The notes: generated from the sequence alone by a model not told the origin. A stretch of 64,000 bases of DNA from Inquilinus sp052113205 (GCF_052113205.1 NZ_JBFRCU010000062.1:1-64000); one strand, 5' to 3'; positions 38,861-50,584 are shown, counted from the first letter of the stretch. Translations and numbers: made by a program.

Positions 38861-40699
38861 TCAGAACCCGCCCGGCGTCGCCTGCCGCCGCACGATCTCC
38901 TGGTGCAGCCCGCGCCAGCGTTCCAGCGCCGCCGCCGTGCCCTGCCTGTCCATCTCCCGCGCCGCATCCGCCAGTTCGCGCCGCAAGGCGCGCAACTCGA
39001 GATGGCCCATGACCATGGCCCAGCCGGCTCGCGCCTCCTCCAGAGGGGCCTCCGGCCGGGTGAAGGGCCATTTCTTACGAATGCGGTCCACCAATGCCGG
39101 CGGCAATCCATCGGCTTCGGGAACAGTCAAGTAGGGCCGAGCCTGCTGTGAATCAAGTCCGGCCGAGTCGGAGCCCGATTCGCGACCATGCGATTCGCCG
39201 AGTCGCGCCAGCAGGGACTGGCGCAGCGAATCGAGGCCCGAATCGGGGATCTCGATCATGGCGAAGCCCTCGCCGACTTCCTCGCCGAGGTCGGGATGTG
39301 CGGCGAGAAGGCAGAACAGGACGCAGAATGCCAAGTGGTCATCCTGTTCATCACGGATCGACCGCGGCTTGGGCCCGGCCGGCACCGGCGGCTTGCCGCC
39401 CGGCCGCCACTCCTGCCGCTTCGGGCGCCAGGGATATGCCTCCTCGAACCGCGCCCGCAGCTCGGCCAGGTACTGGCCCTGCACCGCCGGGTCGGCGATC
39501 CGCCGGGCCTGGGCCTCGACGCCAGCGCGCAGGCCCGCGCGGCCCTCCGGCGTCTCCAACCGGTGCATCGTGGTCTGGCGGTCGAACAGCACCCGGACCA
39601 TGGGCAGGGCGCTCTCGAGCACTGCCTGCATGGAGGCGCCGCCGCCGGAGCCGCGGATCAGGCTGTCCGGGTCCTCGCCCTGCGGCAGGAAGGCGATGCG
39701 GGCCGAATGGTCCGGCTTCAGCTGCGGCAGGATGCGGTCCATTGCCCGCCAGGCGGCGCGCCGCCCGGCCTCGTCGCCGTCGAAGCACAGCACCGGCACC
39801 GGCGCCATCTTCCACAATTCGACGATCTGCTCCTCAGTCAGGGCGGTGCCGAGCGGCGCCACCGCCGCCTCGAAGCCGGCCCGGACCAGGGCGATCACAT
39901 CCATGTAGCCTTCGGCCACGATCACGGTCTGGCCCTGCGACGCCGCCTGCCGGGCGCGGGACATGCCGTAGAGCAAATTCCCCTTGTGAAATAGCGGGTT
40001 GTCCGGGCTGTTGACGTATTTTGGCCCGTCGCCTTCCATGATCCGGCCGCCGAAGGCGACGGTGCGGCCCCGCCGGTCGGCGACCGGGAAGATCACCCGG
40101 TTGCGGAAGAAGGAGTAGAGATCGCGCCCGTCATCCGGCCGCCGGGCCAGCCCGACCTCCTCGATCATCGCATCCTGGAAGCCCTGGCCGCGCAAATGCT
40201 TGATCAGCTTGCCACCATCGGTGGGAGCGTAACCGAGGCGAAAGCGCGAGATCGTGTCGCCGTCCAGGCCGCGGCCCTTCAGGTAGTCGCGCGCCGCCCG
40301 GCCGCCGGCGCCTCGCAGCTCGGCCTCGAAGAAGGCGCAGGCGGATTCGACCACGTCATACAGCGTCTTCTGCCGCTCGAACCGGGCCCGGTCCTCCGGC
40401 TCGGCCTTCGGCACCTCCAGCCCGGCCTGGGAGGCCAGCGTCTCGATCGCCTCCATGAAGGACAGGCGGTCGTGCTGCATGACGAAGCTGATGACGTCGC
40501 CGGTGGCGCCGCAGCCGAAGCAGTAGAAGAAGCCCTTCTGGTCGTTGACCGTGAAGCTCGGCGTCTTCTCCTTGTGGAACGGGCAGCAGGCCTTGAACTC
40601 GCCCTTGGTGCTGCGCTGCAGCGGCACCCGCTTGCCGACCACGTCGGACACCTGGAGGCGGGTGCGCAGCTCTTCAAGGAAGCCGGGAGGAAGGGACAT
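38861..40699 (-). CDS. dnaG: DNA primase
   Basis: DnaG makes RNA primers at the replication fork with DnaB. The 612-residue product has the N-terminal zinc ribbon CCPFHKEKTPSF followed by CFGCGATGDV. The TOPRIM core includes VIVAEGYMDVIALVRAGFEA and VLCFDGDEAGRRAAWRAMD. The C-terminal DnaB-interacting domain ends in QATPGGF. The 161-base gap to rpoD contains one ambiguous base (38835) and no clear terminator, so read-through into rpoD is likely. Confidence 0.97.
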   Translation of the reverse strand: MSLPPGFLEELRTRLQVSDVVGKRVPLQRSTKGEFKACCPFHKEKTPSFTVNDQKGFFYCFGCGATGDVISFVMQHDRLSFMEAIETLASQAGLEVPKAEPEDRARFERQKTLYDVVESACAFFEAELRGAGGRAARDYLKGRGLDGDTISRFRLGYAPTDGGKLIKHLRGQGFQDAMIEEVGLARRPDDGRDLYSFFRNRVIFPVADRRGRTVAFGGRIMEGDGPKYVNSPDNPLFHKGNLLYGMSRARQAASQGQTVIVAEGYMDVIALVRAGFEAAVAPLGTALTEEQIVELWKMAPVPVLCFDGDEAGRRAAWRAMDRILPQLKPDHSARIAFLPQGEDPDSLIRGSGGGASMQAVLESALPMVRVLFDRQTTMHRLETPEGRAGLRAGVEAQARRIADPAVQGQYLAELRARFEEAYPWRPKRQEWRPGGKPPVPAGPKPRSIRDEQDDHLAFCVLFCLLAAHPDLGEEVGEGFAMIEIPDSGLDSLRQSLLARLGESHGRESGSDSAGLDSQQARPYLTVPEADGLPPALVDRIRKKWPFTRPEAPLEEARAGWAMVMGHLELRALRRELADAAREMDRQGTAAALERWRGLHQEIVRRQATPGGF

Positions 40700-40786
40700 G
40701 CAGGGGTTCTATCCGGCGAGGGCGCGTCAGCGTAACGCGATTCCCGCCTCACAGGTCAGCGGTTATGAGGTCAGTGCCTCCCCGCT

Positions 40787-40867
40787 TGTCATTGCCGGGC
40801 TTGACCCGGCAATCCAGCAGAGCGTCCCGACAGTCTCTGGATGCCCGGGTCAAGCCCGGGCATGACA
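40787..40867. repeat. Alphaproteobacterial palindromic intergenic repeat
   Basis: Arms TGTCATTGCCGGG with GGCAATCCAG (40787-40817) and CTGGATGCCCGGG with CCGGGCATGACA (40837-40867) make one large inverted repeat containing two smaller hairpins (GGGCTTGACCC and GGGTCAAGCCC). Sequences of this TGTCATNCCCGGGCTTGACCC type are common in alphaproteobacterial intergenic regions. It fills the yqeY-dnaG gap. Confidence 0.8.
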
Positions 40868-40889
40868 GGTTGGGGGTTGCGCCTGTCCC

Positions 40890-41345
40890 TCAGCCCAGTT
40901 GCGCCTTGACCGCGGCCGAGACCTTGGAGAAGTCCATGCGGCCGGCATAGCGCGACTTCAGCTCGGCCATCACCTTGCCCATGTCCTTCATGCCGGCGGC
41001 GCCGAGGTCCTGGATCACCGTGCCGATCGCGGCCGCGGTCTCGGCCTCGTCCATCGCCTGGGGCAGCCAGCGCTCGATCACCGCGATCTCCGCCTGCTCC
41101 TTGTCGACCAGGTCCTGCCGGTTGCCCTGCTGGTACAGGGCGATGCTCTCGCGCCGCTGCTTCACCATGGTCTGCAGCAGCGACAGGATCTCCTCGTCCG
41201 GGATGCCGTCGGTGTTGCCCTTGGCGCGGGCGTCGATGTCCTTGGTCTTGAGCGCGGCGATGATCATCCGCACGGTCGAGAGCGTGCGCTCGTCCCGCGC
41301 CTTCATCGCCTCCTTGAGCGTGTCGGTGAACTGGGTGCGCAGCAT
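40890..41345 (-). CDS. yqeY: GatB/YqeY domain-containing protein
   Basis: This free-standing YqeY domain resembles the tRNA-binding tail of amidotransferase subunit GatB. The 151-residue product begins MLRTQFTDTLKEAMKARDER and contains AIERWLPQAMDE-like and GKVMAELKSRYAGRMDFSKV segments. The ATG at 41345 is chosen because AGGAGG precedes it by 9 bases, although the frame opens at 41462. In many proteobacteria it lies near dnaG and rpoD or carAB, as here. Its precise role is unclear. Confidence 0.92.
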   Translation of the reverse strand: MLRTQFTDTLKEAMKARDERTLSTVRMIIAALKTKDIDARAKGNTDGIPDEEILSLLQTMVKQRRESIALYQQGNRQDLVDKEQAEIAVIERWLPQAMDEAETAAAIGTVIQDLGAAGMKDMGKVMAELKSRYAGRMDFSKVSAAVKAQLG

Positions 41346-41501
41346 GATGAGGATCCTCCTGGAACAAGCGGCGCGAATGTCGGCCATTCGGCCGGCATAG
41401 GCAAGAGATGGGGGCGGCCATTCCGCCAGCGCGGGCAAGAGGGGCTGGAATCTTGCATCCACCCGTGCTTTATGCCTGGAAATTCAGACCCCGAGGTTGC
41501 C

Positions 41502-42662
41502 ATGTCCCACACCGCTCCGCCCCCCGGCGCCACTGCGGCGCTCGTGCTCGCCGACGGCACGGTGCTTTGGGGCCGAGGCATCGGCGCGACCGGCCGGGCG
41601 ATCGGCGAGGTCTGCTTCAACACCTCGATGACCGGTTACCAGGAGATCATGACCGATCCGTCCTATGCCGGGCAGATCGTCACCTTCACCTTCCCGCATA
41701 TCGGCAATGTCGGCGCCAACCCCGAGGATATCGAGACCGGGACCACAGCGGCGCGCGGCCTGGTGCTGCGCGACGACATCACCGAGCCGTCGAACTGGCG
41801 CGCCACCCGCGACTTCGACGACTGGCTGCAATCCTTCGGCCTGATCGGCATCGCCGGGGTCGACACCCGCGCCCTGACCCGCCGCATCCGCGACGCCGGC
41901 GCCCCGACCGGGGTGGTGATCCACGCCCCCGACGGCGAATTCGACATCGCTGCCGCGCTGGCCGAGGCCGAGGCCTGGCCCGGCCTCGAGGGCATGGACC
42001 TGGCCAGGGAAGTGTCCTGCACCCAGACCTATCGCTGGGACCAGACGCGCTGGGCGCTCGGCACCGGCTACGGCACGCTGAAGAGCCCGAAGCGCAAGGT
42101 CGTGGCGATCGATTTCGGCGCCAAGCGCAACATCCTGCGCTGCCTGGCCTCGATCGGCTGCGAGGTCACCGTGGTGCCGGCGACGGCGACGGCCGAGGAC
42201 GTGCTGAGCCACAGCCCGGACGGGGTGTTCCTGGCCAACGGCCCGGGCGACCCGGCGGCGACCGGCGCCTACGCCGTGCCGACGATCAAGGCGCTGCTCG
42301 ACACCGGGCTGCCGATGTTCGGCATCTGCCTCGGCCACCAGATGCTGGCCCTGGCGCTGGGCGCGAGCACCGGCAAGATGGCGCGCGGCCATCGCGGCGC
42401 CAACCACCCGGTCAAGGACCTGACCACTGGAAAGGTCGAGATCACCAGCCAGAACCACGGCTTCCAGGTGCTGGCCGAAAGCCTGCCGGACAGCGTCGAG
42501 GTCACCCATGTCAGCCTGTTCGACGGATCGAACGAGGGGCTGCGGCTGAAGGACCGGCCGGTGTTCTCGGTGCAGTACCACCCCGAGGCCAGCCCGGGGC
42601 CGCAGGACAGCCACTACCTGTTCCAGCGCTTCGTCGATCTGATCGACGCACACAAGCGCTGA
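41502..42662 (+). CDS. carA: Carbamoyl-phosphate synthase small subunit
   Basis: CarA hydrolyses glutamine and passes ammonia to CarB for carbamoyl phosphate, a precursor of arginine and pyrimidines. The 386-residue product has the N-terminal domain (LVLADGTVLWGRGIGATGRA; CFNTSMTGYQEIMTDPSYAG). The class I glutaminase domain carries the nucleophile in MFGICLGHQMLALALG and the His-Glu of VQYHPEASPGP. The ATG at 41502 is preceded by GAGG. Its stop overlaps the next ATG (TGATG). carB lies 4.7 kb further on the same strand. Confidence 0.97.
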   Translation: MSHTAPPPGATAALVLADGTVLWGRGIGATGRAIGEVCFNTSMTGYQEIMTDPSYAGQIVTFTFPHIGNVGANPEDIETGTTAARGLVLRDDITEPSNWRATRDFDDWLQSFGLIGIAGVDTRALTRRIRDAGAPTGVVIHAPDGEFDIAAALAEAEAWPGLEGMDLAREVSCTQTYRWDQTRWALGTGYGTLKSPKRKVVAIDFGAKRNILRCLASIGCEVTVVPATATAEDVLSHSPDGVFLANGPGDPAATGAYAVPTIKALLDTGLPMFGICLGHQMLALALGASTGKMARGHRGANHPVKDLTTGKVEITSQNHGFQVLAESLPDSVEVTHVSLFDGSNEGLRLKDRPVFSVQYHPEASPGPQDSHYLFQRFVDLIDAHKR

Positions 42663-43246
42663 TGCCGCAGCGCACGCCGCCGCGCCTGCTCGGCCCCAGG
42701 GTCTTCCTGACCCTGGCCGGGCCGGCCGACGGCGCAGCGCTGGCCGCTTTCCACGACCGGGAATGGGATTATCTCGGCCCCTGGCTGCCGCCGCGCAGCG
42801 CCGCTTGGCGCACCGAGGCCCATTGGCGCCGCTGGGGGGCGGAGGCGGTCGACCTGTTCCTGGACGACCGCGCCGTGCGGCTGGTGCTGCGCCGGATCGA
42901 CCCGGCTGACGCCGGCATCGTCGGGCAGTTGAACCTGAACATGTTGGCGCGCGGCGCCTTCCAGGCGGCGACGCTGGGCTATCACATGGCCGCGGCGCAG
43001 CAGGGCCAGGGGCTGATGCGCGAAGCGCTGGAGATGGCGATCCCCTACGCCTTCGGCCCCTTGGGCCTGCATCGGCTGATGGCCAACCACCTGCCGGAGA
43101 ACACCCGCAGCGCCGCCCTGCTGCAGCGCCTGGGCTTCGTCCGCGAGGGCTATGCCAAGGATTATCTGTTCATCGGCGGCGCCTGGCGCGACCACGTGCT
43201 GACGGCGCTGACCAACCCCGATCCGGTCGACCCGCCGGCGGCCTGA
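42662..43246 (+). CDS. GNAT N-acetyltransferase, RimJ/RimL type
   Basis: The 194-residue product shares the RimJ organisation: an N-terminal strand after RLLGPRVFLTLAGPADGAAL, the acetyl-CoA loop MAAAQQGQGLMREALEMAIP, and the typical RimJ/RimL region LGLHRLMANHLPENTRSAAL followed by LQRLGFVREGYAKDYLFIGG. RimJ acetylates the N-terminal Ala of ribosomal protein S5 in E. coli. The gene overlaps the carA stop by one base, so the two are translated together. Confidence 0.88.
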   Translation: MPQRTPPRLLGPRVFLTLAGPADGAALAAFHDREWDYLGPWLPPRSAAWRTEAHWRRWGAEAVDLFLDDRAVRLVLRRIDPADAGIVGQLNLNMLARGAFQAATLGYHMAAAQQGQGLMREALEMAIPYAFGPLGLHRLMANHLPENTRSAALLQRLGFVREGYAKDYLFIGGAWRDHVLTALTNPDPVDPPAA

Positions 43247-43311
43247 CCCGGAACCCGCCTCCCCTCCCTGCCGTTGCCTTTGCACCAAGGCCATCGCAGC
43301 GAGGAGGCGAC

Positions 43312-43461
43312 ATGCCGGAGGACCAGGGCCCCGCGCCCACGCTCACCAAGACCGAGGCCCGCCACGGCGAGACCAGCGGCCATATGCGCTGGGTGCTCCA
43401 TGCCTCCATGGCGCTCGCGGTCATCATCCTCGGCGCCGTGCTGCTCTGGTGGGTCTTCTGA
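43312..43461 (+). CDS. 49-residue single-pass membrane protein
   Basis: A short reading frame (MPEDQGPAPTLTKTEARHGE..., ending GAVLLWWVF) starts at an ATG preceded by GAGGAGGCGAC, an excellent ribosome-binding site. The first 25 residues are polar and the rest is one hydrophobic helix (WVLHASMALAVIILGAVLLW). A small inner-membrane protein with the N-terminus inside is expected. Function unknown. It is bounded by a hairpin at 43474-43495. Confidence 0.65.
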   Translation: MPEDQGPAPTLTKTEARHGETSGHMRWVLHASMALAVIILGAVLLWWVF

Positions 43462-43473
43462 CCGGACAAAGAA

Positions 43474-43495
43474 GGGGCGGCCCAGGGGCCGCCCC
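43474..43495. terminator. Bidirectional hairpin terminator
   Basis: GGGGCGGCCC and GGGCCGCCCC form a 10-bp inverted repeat around AG. On the minus strand it is followed by TTCTTTGT, so it can end the PRC-barrel transcript as well as the small-protein transcript. Confidence 0.7.
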
Positions 43496-43520
43496 AAGTC
43501 TTCCCAGCCTGATTCCGTCG

Positions 43521-43907
43521 CTACATCCAGTAGGGCGGCACTCGATAGTAGTCGTGCACCTGCCGCGCCCAATCCCGGTCGTCCCAGTCGAAGCGGTCGC
43601 CGGCATCATGTGCCGGGGCGCCGCGCAGCTGGTCCTCGGTGATGTCCAGCTCATAGGCGTCGAGCGCCTCGTTGTAGGTCAGCATCGACCATGGCAGGGC
43701 GTAGTAGTCCTCGCCGATGCCGAGGAAGCCGCCGAAGGTCATGACGGCATAGCCGACGCGGCCTGTGCGCTTGTCGATCATCACCCGCTGGATGGTGCCG
43801 ATCCGGTCGCCGTTCGGCCGCCGCACCGGGGTGCTCTCGACCTTGTCGCTGGCGATCAGCCGCTCGGTCTCGCGCGAGCTGAGATCACGGGCTGTCTGGG
43901 TCTGCAT
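43521..43907 (-). CDS. PRC-barrel domain protein
   Basis: PRC-barrels occur in RimM and photosynthetic reaction centre H subunits and as free stress-linked proteins. The 128-residue product has the barrel at about residues 18-100 (ASDKVESTPVRRPNGDRIGT, IDKRTGRVGYAVMTFGGFLG, YALPWSMLTYNEALDAYELD). The C-terminal tail is Trp/Asp/Tyr-rich and ends VHDYYRVPPYWM. No signal peptide. Free PRC-barrel proteins of this size are common in alphaproteobacteria beside general stress genes. It is convergent with the 49-residue gene. Confidence 0.88.
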   Translation of the reverse strand: MQTQTARDLSSRETERLIASDKVESTPVRRPNGDRIGTIQRVMIDKRTGRVGYAVMTFGGFLGIGEDYYALPWSMLTYNEALDAYELDITEDQLRGAPAHDAGDRFDWDDRDWARQVHDYYRVPPYWM

Positions 43908-44032
43908 GTCGCTCTCCCACAGTGGTGGTCTCCCTCAGGCAATGGCTCGGACGGGGGCACGGTTCCCAAGGAACCGGAGCCCGAGGCGAGCGATTGATCA
44001 GGGACTGCCCTTTCCGGAGAAGCGAGGCCGCG

Positions 44033-44191
44033 ATGATGAGCGATCCGAAGCCGCCCCCCGACGATCCCACCCGCCCGCCGATGCCGATTCCGCGGCCGGA
44101 CACGCCGCCGGACGGCCCGGGACAGCCGCCGCCGGAGGTGCCGCCCGACGGTCCGGCCGAGCCGCCCCTGCCCGAACCGGTCCGGATGTGA
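44033..44191 (+). CDS. Small proline-rich protein
   Basis: A 52-residue frame (MMSDPKPPPDDPTRPPMPIP..., ending LPEPVRM) is about 45 % proline with repeated PPDGP and PPxP units, so it would be an extended polyproline-type chain. GAGGCC lies 5-10 bases upstream of the ATG, and a strong terminator follows 10 bases after the stop, which supports a real gene. Codons use high GC throughout, so chance openness is possible. Function unknown. Confidence 0.5.
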   Translation: MMSDPKPPPDDPTRPPMPIPRPDTPPDGPGQPPPEVPPDGPAEPPLPEPVRM

Positions 44192-44201
44192 CCCATGAAA
44201 A

Positions 44202-44225
44202 AGGCCGGCCCCACAGGGCCGGCCT
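44202..44225. terminator. Strong bidirectional terminator
   Basis: A perfect 10-bp stem (AGGCCGGCCC and GGGCCGGCCT) with a CACA loop has AAAA on its left and CGATCTTTT on its right. It can terminate the proline-rich gene on the plus strand and the repeat-protein gene at 44252 on the minus strand. Confidence 0.88.
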
Positions 44226-44251
44226 CGATCTTTTCTGGATCAGGCGCGAGA

Positions 44252-44578
44252 TCAGTTCCAGCGCCAGGGGTTGTAGTAGGGGCGACGCCCGTCATGCCAG
44301 CTGTTGCGGCGCCAATCCCGGCGGTCATGGCGCCAATCACGACGGTCGTGGCGCCAGTCGCGACGATCGTGGCGCCAGTGGTCACGACGCCAGTCCCGGC
44401 GATCATGGCGCCATTGGTCGCGACGCCATTCCACCTTGGTGGCGAGGTTCGCGTCGCCCTGCCCGTTCCACACCGCCGCGGCGGCCACAGGCGCGGGCGC
44501 CCGGTCCTGGGCGAAGGCGGCGCCGGAGGCGCCGGCGAGGAGCAGAGCCGCCGAGGCGGCCACGAGAAGACGCTTCAT
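44252..44578 (-). CDS. Exported Trp/Arg/His/Asp repeat protein
   Basis: The 108-residue product starts MKRLLVAASAALLLAGASGA and has a signal peptide cut near AFA-QDR. After a 35-residue linker, the rest is tandem repeats of seven residues, WRHDRRD with variants (WRRDHWRHDRRD), ending NSWHDGRRPYYNPWRWN. The encoding DNA is a tandem repeat of period 21 (GGCGCCANTCNCGACGNTCGT). The very high Arg/His/Asp/Trp content suggests a metal- or anion-binding periplasmic peptide, but no function is established. The ATG at 44578 is preferred to one four codons upstream. Confidence 0.75.
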   Translation of the reverse strand: MKRLLVAASAALLLAGASGAAFAQDRAPAPVAAAAVWNGQGDANLATKVEWRRDQWRHDRRDWRRDHWRHDRRDWRHDRRDWRHDRRDWRRNSWHDGRRPYYNPWRWN

Positions 44579-44873
44579 ACCAGACAACATAGGGGGATCC
44601 CTCTTCCATCAACCGGAGATGTTCCCTGAGAAACAACCGGCTCCCCCATTCCACGCCTTATCCTGAAGATTCCGTCGCCGATGGAAGCTGCAGCAGCAAG
44701 CATACGGTGACAAACCAAGCGAGAACGCCGCCAAATTCCTTTTAGGACACGAAGAGATCACAAAGAGGACACAATCTGAATTCCAAATGAATTGCAGAAT
44801 CTTACGAAAACTCAATTATCAATACACGATCGACGGCGATGGCCATTGGTCCGGACCAAATCCGGGTCGGCGG
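44579..44873. other. AT-rich intergenic region
   Basis: No gene is seen in these 295 bases. The part from 44735 to 44830 is clearly AT-rich for this genome. It contains an inverted repeat (TCTGAATTCC at 44775-44784 against GAATTGCAGA at 44789-44798). It lies upstream of the repeat-protein gene and downstream of the aldo/keto reductase, so it should hold the promoter of the former. Confidence 0.45.
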
Positions 44874-45746
44874 TCAGAGGATGGCGAGCGGCAGCTTCCG
44901 CCGCGGCGGCGGGAAGGCCTGGTCCAGCGCCGCCAGATCGGCCTCGTCGAGGACGAGGTCGAGCGCCTTGCGATGGTCGCGCAGCCGTTCCTCCCGGCTG
45001 GATTTCGGGATGGCGACGACACCCTGCCGAGTCAGCAGCCAGGCCAGCGCCACCGTGGCCGGCGCCACGCCGTGCCGGCGGGCGACGCCGCCGAGGCCCG
45101 GGTTGCCGAGCAGCCGGCCCTGGCCGAGCGGCGAATAGGCCATCACCGGCAGGAAGCGGTCCTGGCACCAGGGCAGCAGGTCCCATTCGATGCCGCGGGC
45201 CGACAGGCTGTAGCAGACCTGGTTCGTCGCCGTGCGCCCGCCGCTCTTCTCGGCAACCCAGCCCTCCATGTCGTCGAGGTCGAAATTGCTGACGCCCCAA
45301 TCGACCACCTTGCCGTCCTGCCGCAGGCGCTCGAACGCTTCGATGGTCTCGGCATAGGGCGTCCCGCCCTGCCAGTGCAGCAGGTACAGGTCGATGCGGT
45401 CGGTGCCGAGCCGGCGCAGGCTGCGCTCGCAAGCGTCGATCGCGCCCCTCCGGCCGGCATTGTGCGGATACACCTTGCTGACCAGGAACACGCCGTCGCG
45501 GCGGCCGCGGATCGCCTGGCCCACCACCTCCTCGGCGCCGCCCTCGCCATACATCTCGGCGGTGTCGATCAGGGTCAGGCCGAGATCGAGCCCGGCGGCC
45601 AGCGCCGCCGCCTCCTCGTCGGCCTCGCGCCGGTCCTCGCCCATGCCCCAGGTGCCCTGTCCCAGGATCGGCATGGCAGCGCCGGAGGGCAGCGCCACCG
45701 TGGTCTCGCCCGCCGGTCGGCGGCGCAGCCCGTCTGTGCCGGTCAT
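44874..45746 (-). CDS. Aldo/keto reductase
   Basis: A cytoplasmic NADPH-dependent oxidoreductase of the TIM-barrel AKR superfamily, 290 residues. The tetrad is visible: Asp and Tyr in TLIDTAEMYGEGGAEEVVG, Lys in GVFLVSKVYPHNA, His in IDLYLLHWQGG. The cofactor end includes GVVAIPKSSREERLRDH. The ATG at 45746 is chosen because AGGAGG lies 7 bases upstream; an ATG two codons earlier sits too close to it. It follows the adenylate cyclase stop by 11 bases and is probably in the same operon. Natural substrate unknown. Confidence 0.9.
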   Translation of the reverse strand: MTGTDGLRRRPAGETTVALPSGAAMPILGQGTWGMGEDRREADEEAAALAAGLDLGLTLIDTAEMYGEGGAEEVVGQAIRGRRDGVFLVSKVYPHNAGRRGAIDACERSLRRLGTDRIDLYLLHWQGGTPYAETIEAFERLRQDGKVVDWGVSNFDLDDMEGWVAEKSGGRTATNQVCYSLSARGIEWDLLPWCQDRFLPVMAYSPLGQGRLLGNPGLGGVARRHGVAPATVALAWLLTRQGVVAIPKSSREERLRDHRKALDLVLDEADLAALDQAFPPPRRKLPLAIL

Positions 45747-45757
45747 TACCATGCCTC

Positions 45758-47143
45758 CTATTCCGCGATCGCCATGCGATCCTGCGGCATCGCACCGGCG
45801 GCGGCCAGGGTCCAGATCGTCAGCGCCCCCTGCCGGCCGCGGATCTCCGCCTGGCCGGCCGGGTCGAACGCCCCCAGCACCTCCTGCGGGCAGCCCTCGC
45901 GGCCGGCCTGGACCACGGCGGCGTCGCTGGCCACCACCCGGGCGGCGAGGCGGCGGCTCAACCGCTCCAGCCGGCTGGCGACGTTGACGGTGTCGCCGAC
46001 GACGCCGAATTCGAGGCGCCGCTCGTCGCCGATATTGCCCATCACCACCAGGCCATAGTGCAGGCCGATGCCGACCTCGACCGGCACCGCGCCGCGGGAC
46101 TGCCGCTTGGCGTTCCAGCGCTCGACCTCGCTGCACATCGCCCGGGCGCAGCTGAGCGCGTTGCTGGCGTCGCGCGGGCCGGGCTGCGGCGTGCCGAAGG
46201 TCGCCATCACGCAGTCGCCGATATATTTGTCGATCGTGCCCTCATGGGCGAAGACCTGCTGCGCCATGCGCCGGTGGAAGCTGCGCAGCAGCGCCACCAC
46301 CCGTTCCGGCGCCAGCCCCTCGGCCTGGCCGGAGAAGCCGACGATGTCGACGAACAGGATCACCGCCGGCTGGCGCTGGATCTCGCCGAGCGGCGTGGCC
46401 GAGGCCGCCAGCCGGCTGACCAGGTTGGGCGAGAAGTAGCGCGACAGCGCCGCCTTGGCCGCCTCCATCCGCGCCGCCCGCCCCACCAGCCTGCGCGAGC
46501 GCCACACCGCCAGCGCCAGCACCACCGTCATCAGCACCAGGACAACGGTCTGAATCATCCACAGCGTGCTGCTGACGGCATGCGGGTCGAGCGACATGGC
46601 GATGCGCGCGGCGTCGGGGTTCGGACTGTCGACCACGTCGTTGGCGCTGGTGACGATGCTGTCCGGCCGCGACGCCAGCCAGGCGAAGCCGAGCGACCAG
46701 GACACGGTCAGCGCCCCGCCGACCAGCAGCACCAGCTTGGGCGAGTAGCTGAGCGCCACGCCGCACAGGAACAGCAGCAGGAACAGGAAGTTGGGGATCC
46801 GCTGGGTGAACTGGACCGGCAGCTCCGAGCTGAACAGCGGGTTCGGTGCCACCATGACGAAGGTCAGCACCACCGCGTCCAGCACCAGGAAGGCGCCGAC
46901 GCCCCAGACACCGATGCTGCCGCGGCGCTGCAGCAGATAGGGGATCAGGCCGAGCACGAGGAAGACCGCCATCACGCCGAGATAGGCCACCGACCGATCG
47001 GCCGGGATGGTCAGCACGACGTAGAGCGCGAGCAGCCCCAGCACCAGGGCACGGCCGTAAAAAACGTAGGACAGACCGTCCCGCTCCTCCCGCTCCACGG
47101 CGCCCTGGATCCCAAGGGGCGTCGCCTGCGCCGGTTTCGCCAT
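45758..47143 (-). CDS. Membrane-anchored class III adenylate/guanylate cyclase
   Basis: The 461-residue product has a hydrophobic N-terminal half with about six transmembrane helices (residues 30-185), a periplasmic loop (about 150-190) and a further helix near 195-215. The cytoplasmic cyclase domain is at 245-440. The metal-binding motif is VILFVDIVGFSGQAEGL. The second-metal/substrate region contains DKYIGDCVMATFGTPQPG. VGIGLHYGLVVMGNIGDERR followed by GVVGDTVNVASRLE completes the fold. The start ATG at 47143 (MAKPAQATPLG) follows GGAGAG. cAMP is more likely than cGMP, but specificity residues were not aligned. Confidence 0.9.
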   Translation of the reverse strand: MAKPAQATPLGIQGAVEREERDGLSYVFYGRALVLGLLALYVVLTIPADRSVAYLGVMAVFLVLGLIPYLLQRRGSIGVWGVGAFLVLDAVVLTFVMVAPNPLFSSELPVQFTQRIPNFLFLLLFLCGVALSYSPKLVLLVGGALTVSWSLGFAWLASRPDSIVTSANDVVDSPNPDAARIAMSLDPHAVSSTLWMIQTVVLVLMTVVLALAVWRSRRLVGRAARMEAAKAALSRYFSPNLVSRLAASATPLGEIQRQPAVILFVDIVGFSGQAEGLAPERVVALLRSFHRRMAQQVFAHEGTIDKYIGDCVMATFGTPQPGPRDASNALSCARAMCSEVERWNAKRQSRGAVPVEVGIGLHYGLVVMGNIGDERRLEFGVVGDTVNVASRLERLSRRLAARVVASDAAVVQAGREGCPQEVLGAFDPAGQAEIRGRQGALTIWTLAAAGAMPQDRMAIAE

Positions 47144-47284
47144 GCCGCTCTCCAGCCCGATGATGCGGTGCAAATGGGGCCTGCATGCGGGTTTCGCCAG
47201 GGTCCGGATGACGACAGGTCGCCCCTGCCCTGCGCCCTGCGGCCGCCCCGGGGCTTTCCCCGCGCGCGTTACTTCCTTATAAGA

Positions 47285-47306
47285 GCGCGCTCCTTCGGGA
47301 GCGTGC
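47285..47306 (+). promoter_or_regulatory. carB leader hairpin with upstream -10-like box
   Basis: GCGCGCTCC and GGAGCGTGC form a 9-bp hairpin with a TTCG loop, 26 bases before the carB ATG. TATAAG (47278-47283) with a weak TTTCCC (47255-47260) at 17-base spacing could be the promoter, which would place the hairpin at the 5' end of the mRNA. Confidence 0.45.
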
Positions 47307-47332
47307 CCCCCGTACCCAGCAGGCCGCCCCCA

Positions 47333-50584
<3,252 letters not shown>

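Noticed and set aside
44290..44440. Period-21 repeats as a CRISPR or phase-variation tract
   Set aside because: The repeats are in frame inside a signal-peptide protein and encode WRHDRRD units, so they are a coding repeat; spacers are absent.
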